Source: GCA-2683825 sp965662355 (GTDB lineage: Bacteria; Planctomycetota; UBA1135; GCA-002686595). Taken from it: DNA of 21,235 nucleotides. Shown here one piece after another: positions 8,463 to 16,192 of the stretch; the stretch's first letter is position 1, and every line of letters begins with the position of its first letter. The translations under genes were made by a program, and so were the position numbers. The stretch is from assembly GCA_965662355.1 (NCBI GenBank), contig CBFIHP010000038.1, positions 1-21,235 of the forward strand, in the 5' to 3' direction. A model generated the notes under the pieces. It was not told the DNA's origin and searched no databases. It saw only the letters and a program-made list of their open reading frames with translations.

Positions 8463-8767
8463 TCCGCTCTAAGGTAGGGCTCCACATGCAATTCCCACCA
8501 TGGGCTGTCTGAAGAAAACCCCGTTATTCTCCTCCTCATGAGCCGTACTCCCGCCGAGATCGAAGCGCTCCGCCAGAGTACGCGCTCAAAACGCATCGCC
8601 GAAACGTACTCCTCATCGTGATCCAGGCAAGTCGATTGTAGCAGCCCCAAGTCTTCCGGTGTTTTCCCTCGCGCGGCGCGTCCCGGCGGGAACTCCCTTC
8701 CGTAAGAAGGACCTGTTCGAGCGGCTCGGCCATAGAGCTCGCTTCCCCCCACCCCAGAGATCCGACG
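8463..8767. other. Divergent intergenic region, no gene recognised
   Basis: This 305-bp stretch lies between the glycosyltransferase and cupin start codons, so it should hold both promoters. I find no convincing -35/-10 pair. Several overlapping open frames on both strands give arginine- and serine-rich translations without recognisable motifs. A short plus-strand frame at 8538-8621 (27 codons, MSRTPAEIEALRQ...) looks protein-like but is too short to support as a gene. Confidence 0.5.
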
Positions 8768-9928
8768 ATGAACTCCCCGCATCGTTACGCCCACAGGATC
8801 GCTTCGTATCCCCCTCCGGCGCCACCGATAACCCTCCCCTCACAGACTCGCATTCGGGTTGTCAGTGGCGCTTCTCCTATCCAGGAGTTGCGCAGACTCG
8901 GACACGGACAGATTTCCCTAATAAGCCGAGCGCTATACAACTCGTTGACGGTCCTGGACCACATGCTGCCGCGCAAACTGGCCGTGCGCTGGCTCGCCGG
9001 CGCACGGGAACGGGTGCACGTCAAGATTCGAGATGAACTGCAAGGGCGTCCTGAGAGCGCGCTGACTCCGGTGATCCGCCGCCGCAACCTGGGCCCGGAT
9101 GAGTTCTTTCATGAATACCTGCGCCCGGGCATCCCCGTGGTCATGGAGGGCATGGCCTCCGACTGGCCCTGCTGCGGCAAATGGACCTTCGACTTCTTCG
9201 CAGACCGCTATGGAGACGAGCCGGTCGTACTGACCGACGGCGTCGTCCCCCACGTTCCTTCCGTCGCCAGGCGCTACGCGATGCTGCGGGACATTCTTAG
9301 GAGCGACGCGGGCCCTCTGGCCAAGTACCTACGCTTCCATCCCATGCTGGCCCTGCATCCTGAGTTGACCGATGACTTCCCGCTGCAGTGGTTCGAGACG
9401 TACAAACATCGACGCAGCTTGTACTCGCACGTCCAGTTCTTCATCGGAGCCAAGGGCACGGCGACGGGCTTGCACAACTCGCAGATGTGCAACCTGTTCG
9501 TGATGGTCCACGGTGAAAAGGAATGGGCACTCTACCCGACCACCTACACACCCTTTATGGACCCGCAAACGACGCGTTCCGTGTACCGTCTGAGCCGCCA
9601 CAACACCGGTAACTTCATCGAACCGGGCCTGGGCAGGCTCGACGGCTATCTGGTTCACATGCGCCCGGGGGATGTGCTCTGGAACCCGCCCTTCTACTGG
9701 CACAGCGTGCGCAACCTGACCGACACGATCGGAGTCGGCTACCGCTGGAACGACCAACGGTTGGCCGCGCGCCAATCCCTGTGCATGCTGCTGTTGGATT
9801 TCTTCGCTACCGATCCGACGTGGTTCAAGATCTGGCGCATCGGCGTGGAAGAACGACGACAGATGTTGAGGAGGCGCCATAGGGGAATTGGCGTTACCGA
9901 ACCAGGTTCGTCGCCGCACACTCCCTAG
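8768..9928 (+). CDS. Cupin_8 / JmjC-like domain protein with atypical metal site
   Basis: Predicted 386-residue protein of the cupin_8 (JmjC-like) group, whose active members are Fe(II)/2-oxoglutarate hydroxylases. Residues about 108-150 match the family opening (FFHEYLRPGIPVVMEGMASDWP, 113-134). The double-stranded beta-helix core is AKGTATGLHNSQMCNLFVMVHGEKEW (228-253), continuing to MRPGDVLWNPPFYWHSVRNL (298-317). H236 and H312 occupy the metal-binding His positions, but the usual HxD/E reads H-N-S here, so the acidic ligand is absent. Residues 1-100 are poorly conserved, and an internal ATG at 8963 is an alternative start. The last 13 residues are encoded within the left arm of a long inverted repeat. 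It may be a pseudoenzyme or use different chemistry; its target is unknown. Confidence 0.75.
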   Translation: MNSPHRYAHRIASYPPPAPPITLPSQTRIRVVSGASPIQELRRLGHGQISLISRALYNSLTVLDHMLPRKLAVRWLAGARERVHVKIRDELQGRPESALTPVIRRRNLGPDEFFHEYLRPGIPVVMEGMASDWPCCGKWTFDFFADRYGDEPVVLTDGVVPHVPSVARRYAMLRDILRSDAGPLAKYLRFHPMLALHPELTDDFPLQWFETYKHRRSLYSHVQFFIGAKGTATGLHNSQMCNLFVMVHGEKEWALYPTTYTPFMDPQTTRSVYRLSRHNTGNFIEPGLGRLDGYLVHMRPGDVLWNPPFYWHSVRNLTDTIGVGYRWNDQRLAARQSLCMLLLDFFATDPTWFKIWRIGVEERRQMLRRRHRGIGVTEPGSSPHTP

Positions 9929-10016
9929 GCACAAAAGTGACGCGGACGCGGTGCCTCGATCTCTCGTTGGACGAAGGGTTGCGGGTGTGTGGCGCTAAAC
10001 CTGGTTCGGTAACGCC
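9890..10016. repeat. Long inverted repeat between convergent genes
   Basis: The arms 9890-9908 and 9998-10016 are a perfect 19-bp inverted pair (GGCGTTACCGAACCAGGTT and its complement). Extending inward, 9890-9925 and 9981-10016 still match at 30 of 36 positions. The loop is about 55 bp for the extended arms. The left arm contains a 13-bp dyad, CGAACCAGGTTCG (9898-9910), and overlaps the end of the cupin gene. The repeat lies between two convergent genes, so it could act as a bidirectional transcription end. It could also be a miniature inverted-repeat element. There is no T-run and no flanking duplication. Confidence 0.85.
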
Positions 10017-10047
10017 TATCTGTGAGTTGGAGATGCGAGGTTGGCCG

Positions 10048-11748
10048 TTATTCCCCGGCCCTGAGATACAGGCCGGAGCTCATGGCGACGCCCTGGCTGG
10101 CCTCCACGTCGACGATGAACCACTGGCAGTATCGCTCAGCGCCGATTAGGGCCGGGTTGTTCGGAATCGTGAACGTGAGCGCTCCGTCGCCCGAACCATC
10201 GATCGAGGTCACGAAGAGCAGCATGCCCGCGGGTTCGATGTGCAGCTTGCCGCCGAAGATGGGGTAGTTGCCGAAGGCGGGCGATGAACCCAGGATGCCG
10301 GGAGCGCCCGCACGAGCGGAGGACACGGTGATGTCGAACGTCGTGTTGATGACCGGCAGCGCCGTCGTTCCGATCTGGGGGATGCCGTCGGTGCCGACCG
10401 TTCCTGCGCCATAGATCTCGATCCGGGCCCCATCGAGGTCGGACAGCGCCTGGTGGGCGTTGATGCGTCCGTCACCCGCTTGGTTGTCGGGGCCCGGTGC
10501 GCCCACGTCGTCGGCGGTGTCGCGGATGTGCTGGCGCACTTCGGCAGCAGTCAGGGACGGATCGACGGCCATGATCAACGCGGCGAGGGCTGCGACGTGC
10601 GGCGAGGAGAAGGACGTGCCGCTATTGCTGTGGTACGAGGTGTTGCCCAGCTCGCACATCGGGATGTCTTCACCCGGCGCAGCGACTTCGACCTCGGGAC
10701 CTTGGTTCGAGAAAGAGCTGATGCTGTCGTTGTGATTCGTCGAGGCGATGGCCATGACCTTGGGCAGGCTCGCTGGATAGGACACCGAGAAGCCGCCGTT
10801 CCCCGCGGCACAGTCGATGAAGAGCCCCGCGGCATCAGCGGCATCGATCGCGGCTTCGACGGGCGCCGAAGTGCCGATCGAGAGGCTCATCGTGATGATG
10901 TGTGCACCGTTGTCGGCGGCATACAGGATCGCGTCGTCCAGGATCGAGCTGTTCGGGAAGGCCGAGCCGACGTTGAGGGGCATGACCTTGCAGCCGGTTC
11001 CGTCCTGACCGCCACCGGCGAGGCCGACCAGGCCGACGCCGTTCCCGCCGCGTGAGGCGACGACGCTGGCGACCGATGTTCCGTGCCAGAAGGAGCCGTT
11101 GGGGTCATTGTCGTTGAAGTCGAAGTCCCAGCCGCGGACGTCGTCGACGTAGCCGTTGCTGTCGGAGTCCATTCCGTTGAGGGTCTCCCCGGGATTGGAC
11201 CAGATGTTTCCGATGAGGTCTTCGTGGTTCCAGTTCGTGCCGCTATCCGCCACGGCGACGACGATGGAGGGGTCGCCATCCTCGATGTCCCAGGCCTCGA
11301 GGGCGTCGACGTCCGCGTCGCTCGAGCCGCCCGTTTGGCCGGTGTTGTGTAGGTTCCACTGGGAGCCGAACATCGGGTCAGTGGGCGGGCCGCCGACGAC
11401 GCCGTACCTGCCGATCGTATTCTCCTCGACCAGCTCGAAGAGCCCCGTGTTGCGCAGTTGCGTCACGAAGTCCATGACATCGCCCCCCGTGGGGATTTCG
11501 ATGTCGCGGAAGCCGAGTCGGTTTTCGCGGAGCATACGGGCGCCGGCGAGCTCACCCTGCAGGGCCTCGAGAATGCCGGCAACGTCCCGATCGAGGTCCG
11601 TGCGAATCGTGATTACCGAGGGATCGACTCGGTAGGTGTGGTCGCCTTCGCTGCGAATCCAGTTGTTGCCCGAACGCTGGTAGGACACGGTTTGAGCGGA
11701 GAGGGATCCGGCGAGGAGGATCACAGGGAGCAGGGCGTGGCGGTGCAT
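10048..11748 (-). CDS. Secreted subtilisin-like serine protease (S8 family)
   Basis: Predicted 566-residue exported peptidase. The start is ATG 11748, preceded by AGAGGA four bases upstream; a signal peptide (MHRHALLPVILLAGSLSAQ) follows. Residues about 20-115 look like a propeptide. The catalytic triad is visible: D168 (VVAVADSGTNW), H222 (SFWHGTSVASV) and S379 (SGTSFSSPHVAAL), with oxyanion N317 (CAAGNGG). The WDFDFNDNDPN segment near 207-217 could bind calcium. Residues 471-566 form a beta-rich C-terminal domain that appears related to domains at the end of the 173-2248 protein and in the middle of the 19029-20816 protein. Known relatives degrade extracellular protein; the specific target is unknown. 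It is convergent with the cupin gene. Confidence 0.95.
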   Translation of the reverse strand: MHRHALLPVILLAGSLSAQTVSYQRSGNNWIRSEGDHTYRVDPSVITIRTDLDRDVAGILEALQGELAGARMLRENRLGFRDIEIPTGGDVMDFVTQLRNTGLFELVEENTIGRYGVVGGPPTDPMFGSQWNLHNTGQTGGSSDADVDALEAWDIEDGDPSIVVAVADSGTNWNHEDLIGNIWSNPGETLNGMDSDSNGYVDDVRGWDFDFNDNDPNGSFWHGTSVASVVASRGGNGVGLVGLAGGGQDGTGCKVMPLNVGSAFPNSSILDDAILYAADNGAHIITMSLSIGTSAPVEAAIDAADAAGLFIDCAAGNGGFSVSYPASLPKVMAIASTNHNDSISSFSNQGPEVEVAAPGEDIPMCELGNTSYHSNSGTSFSSPHVAALAALIMAVDPSLTAAEVRQHIRDTADDVGAPGPDNQAGDGRINAHQALSDLDGARIEIYGAGTVGTDGIPQIGTTALPVINTTFDITVSSARAGAPGILGSSPAFGNYPIFGGKLHIEPAGMLLFVTSIDGSGDGALTFTIPNNPALIGAERYCQWFIVDVEASQGVAMSSGLYLRAGE

Positions 11749-11752
11749 CAAA

Positions 11753-11758
11753 TCCTCT
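11753..11758 (-). promoter_or_regulatory. Ribosome binding site of the subtilase gene
   Basis: AGAGGA on the minus strand, four bases before ATG 11748. It decides for this ATG over the adjacent TTG codon. Confidence 0.5.
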
Positions 11759-11899
11759 GGTTGAGGGGAAATCCGGAGCGATGTCCGAAATGGCTGGAGC
11801 TAGATGAGACCTCAACCATAGGGGTTTTGGGGAGATTCGGAATACATCCGAGCCTCTGATCTCGGACAAGAGGGGAGAAACGGAGGTTTCGGACCCCCT

Positions 11900-12306
11900 G
11901 GGCTCGGCCTCCCACCGGGAGCCAAGGGCTACCGCTCGGGAGCCGTCAATGTCATCCAACGCTTCGGAGGCTTCCTCAATCTCAACATCCATGCCCACGG
12001 CCTGTTTATCGAAGGCGTCTATACCCGTGACGATCCCCTCGCTCCCGCACGCTTTCACGAACTCCCCGCTCCACAAGAAGAGGATCTCGAGTGGACTCTC
12101 TCACGCATTCTCTCGCGTATCAAACGCCTCATCGAACGCCGTGCCGAGCATGGTGGTGACGGGCGCCCAGCCGAAGCCACCGATCTTCTCGTCCATCTCG
12201 CCAACGCCTCGGTCCGCGGCCACAAAGCCACAGGAGACGATCATGGCCAAGCTCTCGAAGGCCTTTTCACTCCCGAGCTCGACCCAGGAACGAGTAGACG
12301 TGCTGG
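11900..12306 (+). pseudogene. Fragment of an IS91-family (Y2) transposase
   Basis: Plus-strand frame 2 is open from 11822 to the stop at 12461-12463 but has no plausible start codon. It reads GYRSGAVNVIQRFGGFLNLN, then IHAHGLFIEGVYTRDD, RFHELPAPQEEDLEWTLSRI and KRLIERR. This closely follows the core of IS91-type transposases, whose members read GAVTxxQRFG, LNLNxHFH, xxDGVY and FHxLPxP in that order. About 135 residues are recognisable, up to roughly SVRGHKATG. The N-terminal zinc and tyrosine regions and the C-terminus are missing, so I read it as a decayed fragment left by an old insertion or deletion. It ends just before the stop codon of the oxidoreductase on the other strand, whose C-terminus looks intact. 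The exact ends of homology are approximate. Confidence 0.75.
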
Positions 12307-12312
12307 TGATGC

Positions 12313-14154
12313 CTATGAGGCCAGTTCCTGCACGGCCCGCGATCCCATGTCGATGGCGCTCTTCAAGTCCGCGCCCGGAGCCGAGTCGCAATTCGCAATC
12401 GTGATGCGACCAAAGGGACGTCGCCCGACCTTCACGGAATCGCCCGGGCCGCCGACCGTGTAACCGTGTGCCCAGCGGTTGACCGTGATGCTGGTGACAT
12501 CCCGGTCGAAATCGAAGAACGGCCTCGGGAGCATGCCTCCGAGGTGGCCCCTGATTTCCGCTTCGTAGTCTTCGAAGGTCAATCCCAGCATTCGAAAGCG
12601 CGCCTCGTTGTATTGCTCGCGACGCGGTGCACCGACCGCTCCATAGGGGCAGTGGATCATCTGGATCGTGCAGGGATCTTCGGGGGTCTTGGTGTACTCG
12701 TATCCCCCCATGCTGACGGGGAAGTCCATCAGCACGGCCTGGTGCATGTTCCCGGGGGACATGGCCATGCCAATTTCCAGTTCCTTCATGGCCCTCCAGT
12801 TCCTCAAGCCCACCGTGCTGTATTGCAACGGGCTCTTCGTCTGGAGTCGCAGGGCCGCAGCCTGTTCCTCGGGCAAACCACTGACGATGTGCGGGATCAT
12901 CATGTTGTAGCAGGCCATCACGACGTGCTTGGCCTCGACCCGATAGTGTTTCTTGGCATGGACGTAGTCGATGGAGACCTCATCGGAGTTCCGGGGATCA
13001 CCTCGATGCTGGACATTGACGACCGTGCTGTTCAGCCGGATGCGCACAGGACGGCCGGACTTGTCTAGCTGGTCGTAATCGAATCTCGCGAGAACGAGTT
13101 GTTCAGCGTTTCCACCCGGCGCGACTTCCGGAATCAACTTCTTCACGAGAGCGCGCACCACTCCCGCGTTCCCATCGGGGAAGTGACAGTTGTAGGGGTT
13201 GTCCTCGTCATAGACGGCCTTCGGAGCAAAACCCAACGCACCGCAACTCTTCGCGGTCTTGATGCTCATCAGATCCGTACCCGTCAGCGCCCAGTCCAAT
13301 CCGGAGTGCCGGGCCATCCTCAACACCCCGGGATCATCCACGCCCAGGGTCCTCTTCAGGTAGTCGAAATAGGAGTGCGACGCGATGTAGCCTTCCAACT
13401 CGGCCGGGGGGACATCGATCCGGTGCAACCCGCCCTTCAACACGCGCAGCAGCTGCTGCTTGCCTCGTTCGCTGAGGGGAGTCTCTTGAACCGCCTCTTC
13501 GTCCGACAACTTGCCCCCCATGACGATCCCTTCGATGTAGTTGGGATAGTTGCAGAAGGGATGCCTGATCACTCGGTCCTCGCCGAACACCTCGCGGTTG
13601 AAATAGGTCACCGCGCCCAGGTTGTTCGACCGAAAGAAGTCGCGGTCATAGGCCGTGTCGAAGCGTTCCAGATCGACGCCGATGTCCTCGAACAAGGCGC
13701 GAACGACTCTGGATGCGTGCTTGGGCTCGACGATCGTCTGGGAACCACCGTAGGTGATGAGCGTCTTGCCATCGACCGCGTGCTCATTGCGCTTCGCGTG
13801 CCCCCCGAAGTCGTCATGATTGTCGAGGACGAGTACCTTCGTATCCTTGCCGTACTGTTGCTGGAAGAAGTAGGCAGCCGACAGCCCACTGATCCCTCCA
13901 CCCACAACGACGAGGTCATAGCTTTCCTGCAACGGGGTGGACGGGCCCAGATTCGTTGTCTTGAACCAGGCTCGGGAATGGGCGACGTCGTTGGATCCTG
14001 GATGGCTTCCCCTCAAGCCTGTCAGTGAAGGTGGGTAGTACGGCAAGCCGACCTCTCCAAGCCCCTCGAGCCCCTTGCATCCCGAGGGGATGAGAGAGGC
14101 TCCGGCGACCACCAGCGTTCCGTTCACGAAGTCTCGTCTGGTTATGCTTGCCAT
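12313..14154 (-). CDS. Tat-exported FAD-dependent oxidoreductase, spermidine dehydrogenase-like
   Basis: Predicted 613-residue flavoprotein. The N-terminus carries a twin-arginine signal (ITRRDFVNG, R6-R7) with a hydrophobic stretch to about residue 22, so it is probably exported folded. A cysteine in PSGC (residue 26) is a poor lipobox. The segment YYPPSLTGLRGSHPGS (39-54) precedes the FAD-binding LVVVGGGISGLSAAYFF (81-97), and NHDDFGGHAKRNEH (112-125) follows. This order and the length match my recollection of Pseudomonas-type SpdH, which cleaves spermidine oxidatively. The C-terminal ADLKSAIDMGSRAVQEL is the usual FAD-contacting amine-oxidase-like end. Substrate identity is inferred from similarity only; another amine or sugar alcohol is possible. 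It lies 55 bp downstream of a small membrane-protein gene on the same strand and is divergent from an amine permease. Confidence 0.82.
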   Translation of the reverse strand: MASITRRDFVNGTLVVAGASLIPSGCKGLEGLGEVGLPYYPPSLTGLRGSHPGSNDVAHSRAWFKTTNLGPSTPLQESYDLVVVGGGISGLSAAYFFQQQYGKDTKVLVLDNHDDFGGHAKRNEHAVDGKTLITYGGSQTIVEPKHASRVVRALFEDIGVDLERFDTAYDRDFFRSNNLGAVTYFNREVFGEDRVIRHPFCNYPNYIEGIVMGGKLSDEEAVQETPLSERGKQQLLRVLKGGLHRIDVPPAELEGYIASHSYFDYLKRTLGVDDPGVLRMARHSGLDWALTGTDLMSIKTAKSCGALGFAPKAVYDEDNPYNCHFPDGNAGVVRALVKKLIPEVAPGGNAEQLVLARFDYDQLDKSGRPVRIRLNSTVVNVQHRGDPRNSDEVSIDYVHAKKHYRVEAKHVVMACYNMMIPHIVSGLPEEQAAALRLQTKSPLQYSTVGLRNWRAMKELEIGMAMSPGNMHQAVLMDFPVSMGGYEYTKTPEDPCTIQMIHCPYGAVGAPRREQYNEARFRMLGLTFEDYEAEIRGHLGGMLPRPFFDFDRDVTSITVNRWAHGYTVGGPGDSVKVGRRPFGRITIANCDSAPGADLKSAIDMGSRAVQELAS

Positions 14155-14209
14155 GCTACGTCACTCTCCCGGTGGGAAGCGGATCTCGCACCTGCGCGAC
14201 ACGCGACTC

Positions 14210-14503
14210 TTATGGCCGTCCGTCGGGCTGGCCGCTGAAGCGTCGCAGCAGGGCCGACATGACCGCGGCCCAGAGAAGACTGTTGGAGACCAGGAGGGCC
14301 CACTCCAGAGCGTCCGGGGCAGGAGAGGGGAGCAACCTCGCGAGGAAGAACGCCGGCTGGCCAAGGACGCCCGCAAGGGCACCCGCGACACGGCTCACCA
14401 GGCCAGGCTCGTGCCCGTCGACGGCGGAGAAATCCAGCCCCACCAGAAACAGGACCATGAACAGGCCGAAGTGGAGCAAAAAGCAGAAGAGGAATGTCCT
14501 CAT
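14210..14503 (-). CDS. Small two-helix membrane protein of unknown function
   Basis: Predicted 97 residues from ATG 14503, or 103 from ATG 14521, which has a GAGGGA seven bases upstream. The first helix is very hydrophobic (TFLFCFLLHFGLFMVLFLVG, residues 3-22). A second spans about 66-86 (EWALLVSNSLLWAAVMSALL), ending in a positive tail (RRFSGQPDGRP). Such a coherent hydrophobic pattern is unlikely in a chance frame. The same open frame continues upstream to 15196, but that part is an antisense shadow of the permease gene. I do not recognise a family. It ends 55 bp before the oxidoreductase start on the same strand, so the two probably share a transcript, and it might anchor or partner the exported flavoprotein. 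Confidence 0.65.
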   Translation of the reverse strand: MRTFLFCFLLHFGLFMVLFLVGLDFSAVDGHEPGLVSRVAGALAGVLGQPAFFLARLLPSPAPDALEWALLVSNSLLWAAVMSALLRRFSGQPDGRP

Positions 14504-14546
14504 CCGGTCACCATACCCCATCTCGAGTCCCTCGGGATGAGGTGAC

Positions 14547-14559
14547 CGAACCCGGTTCG
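14547..14559. promoter_or_regulatory. 13-bp dyad in the divergent promoter region
   Basis: CGAACCCGGTTCG is a 6+1+6 palindrome in the 93-111 bp gap between the small membrane-protein gene and the permease gene. It differs only in the central base from the dyad at 9898-9910. The position fits an operator controlling both divergent transcripts, or a dispersed intergenic repeat; no regulator gene is present in the window. Confidence 0.4.
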
Positions 14560-14614
14560 CCTCCACTCCCGTGCGTCGCTTGATTCGGGGGACAGCGTTT
14601 GTCCTGATGGATCC

Positions 14615-16072
14615 ATGTCGGACGAGAAGCAGGCTGGTGTGCGCTACCGGGAGGTCGAGGAGGACTACTTCGAGCGTCGGGGCCTGCGGCGCTACGCCCG
14701 AGTCTGGTCCTTGTGGGCCCTGGGCGTTGGGGCGGTCATCTCGGGCGACTTCTTCGGCTGGAACTTCGGCCTGGCCGCCGGCGGGTTCGGGGGTCTCTTG
14801 CTGGCCACTCTCGTCGTCATCCTGATGTATGTCGGCTTGTGCGACGCGATCGCCGAAATGTCCCCCGCCCTGCCGCACACCGGCGGGGCCTACTCCTTCG
14901 GCCGCTCGGCCATGGGGCCCTGGGGCGGCTTCGTCACCGGGCTGGCCGAGAACATGGAGTACGTCCTGACTCCGGCGGTGATCGTGGTCGGGATCGGGGG
15001 CTACCTGGGGGCGGTCTTCGGCACCCCCGAAGCACTCGAGCCCGGCTGGTGGGTGATCGCCTACACGCTCTTCGTGGGCCTGAACATCTGGGGCGTGGAG
15101 GCCTCGTTCCGCTTCACGGTCTGCATCACCTTCCTGGCCCTGGCCATCCTGGGTGTCTTCTACGTCGGGGCGATCGGGCACTTCGACCTGGACCACGCGC
15201 TCGACGTGGCGCCCCGTCCGGGCGGGTCGCGCTGGTTACCGATGGGCTGGGAGGGCGTGCTGGCGGCGATGCCCTTCGCGGTCTGGTTCTTCCTGGCGAT
15301 CGAGCAGCTGCCCCTGGCCGCCGAGGAGGCCCACGATCCCGAGCGCGACATGCCGCGCGGCATTCTCCTGGGCCTACTGACCCTGATCGTCTGCGCGCTC
15401 TTGACCCTGTTCCTGAACGCAGGCATCCCGCCCGGCGCCGCACAGGTGGGGGCCAGTGACGAGCCCCTGTTCCTCGCCTTCCAGACGATCTTCGGCGAGG
15501 GCATCGGGTCACGCTTGCTGGCGCTGATCGCCGTGGCCGGCCTGATCGCGAGCTTCCACACGATCATCTACGCCTACGGCAGGAACATCTACTCGCTGAG
15601 CCGCTCCGGATACTTCCCCATGTGGTTGTCGGTGACCCACCGGACGCGCGCGACGCCACACGTGGCGCTGGTCGCCGGCGCGCTGATCGGCTTCGCGGTG
15701 GCGCTGGTGTTGCACTACCAGGGGGACGCCCTGGTCGGGGCGGCACTGCTGAACATGGCGGTCTTCGGGGCCGTCATCGCGTACGTGATGCAGATGCTCT
15801 CCTTCCTGCTCCTGCGCCGGAACCTGCCCCACGTCGAGCGGCCCTACCGCAGCCGCACGGGGGTGGTGGGTGCGACCCTCTCGGGGATCATCGCGACGAC
15901 GATCCTGGTCTACCTGCTCTTCGACGCGGAGTTCCGCCCGGCCATCGTGGGCTGCGTGATCTGGTTCGCGTGCGGGCTGGTCTACTTCGCGCTGCACGGC
16001 AGGCACGCGCTGGTGCGCTCCCCGGAGGAGGACTTCGCGATCCAGCAGCGCCGGGGCACAGGGCGCTCCTGA
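14615..16072 (+). CDS. APC-superfamily amino acid/amine permease, ethanolamine permease-like
   Basis: Predicted 485-residue inner-membrane transporter with about 12 hydrophobic segments. The opening, WALGVGAVISGDFFGWNFGLAAGG (about 33-56), matches the ethanolamine-permease branch of the APC superfamily (VISGDYFGWNFG). ALPHTGGAYSFGRSAMGPWGGFVTGLAENMEYV (85-117) is the usual second and third helix region. IEQLPLAAEEAHDPERDMPRGI (229-250) and YAYGRNIYSLSRSGYFP (319-335) are further family landmarks. Substrate is inferred: ethanolamine, another small amine, or an amino acid. No convincing Shine-Dalgarno precedes ATG 14615. It is divergent from the amine-oxidase-like operon, which supports an amine substrate. 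Confidence 0.9.
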   Translation: MSDEKQAGVRYREVEEDYFERRGLRRYARVWSLWALGVGAVISGDFFGWNFGLAAGGFGGLLLATLVVILMYVGLCDAIAEMSPALPHTGGAYSFGRSAMGPWGGFVTGLAENMEYVLTPAVIVVGIGGYLGAVFGTPEALEPGWWVIAYTLFVGLNIWGVEASFRFTVCITFLALAILGVFYVGAIGHFDLDHALDVAPRPGGSRWLPMGWEGVLAAMPFAVWFFLAIEQLPLAAEEAHDPERDMPRGILLGLLTLIVCALLTLFLNAGIPPGAAQVGASDEPLFLAFQTIFGEGIGSRLLALIAVAGLIASFHTIIYAYGRNIYSLSRSGYFPMWLSVTHRTRATPHVALVAGALIGFAVALVLHYQGDALVGAALLNMAVFGAVIAYVMQMLSFLLLRRNLPHVERPYRSRTGVVGATLSGIIATTILVYLLFDAEFRPAIVGCVIWFACGLVYFALHGRHALVRSPEEDFAIQQRRGTGRS

Positions 16073-16178
16073 GGCCCCTGCTCCGCTGGCCCTTGGGTGC
16101 CTTCGGAACAGCGAAACCCGCCCGGAAACTTCGGCCGCTCGATTCCCATGGATAGGGTAGCCTGGGCCATGCCCCTTT

Positions 16179-16186
16179 AGGAGGAG
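16179..16186 (+). promoter_or_regulatory. Strong Shine-Dalgarno of the beta-helix gene
   Basis: AGGAGGAG six bases before ATG 16193. It fixes that start and shows the host uses canonical ribosome binding sites for at least some genes. Confidence 0.7.
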
Positions 16187-16192
16187 AGTTCC

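Noticed and set aside
9890..10016. Integron attC site
   Set aside because: The dyad lacks the RYYYAAC and GTTRRRY core sites at its ends, and no integrase or cassette array is present.
14504..15196. Upstream continuation of the small membrane-protein frame on the minus strand
   Set aside because: It lies antisense to the permease and translates to Gln/Gly/Asp-rich low-complexity sequence; only the part from 14503 (or 14521) downwards looks like protein.
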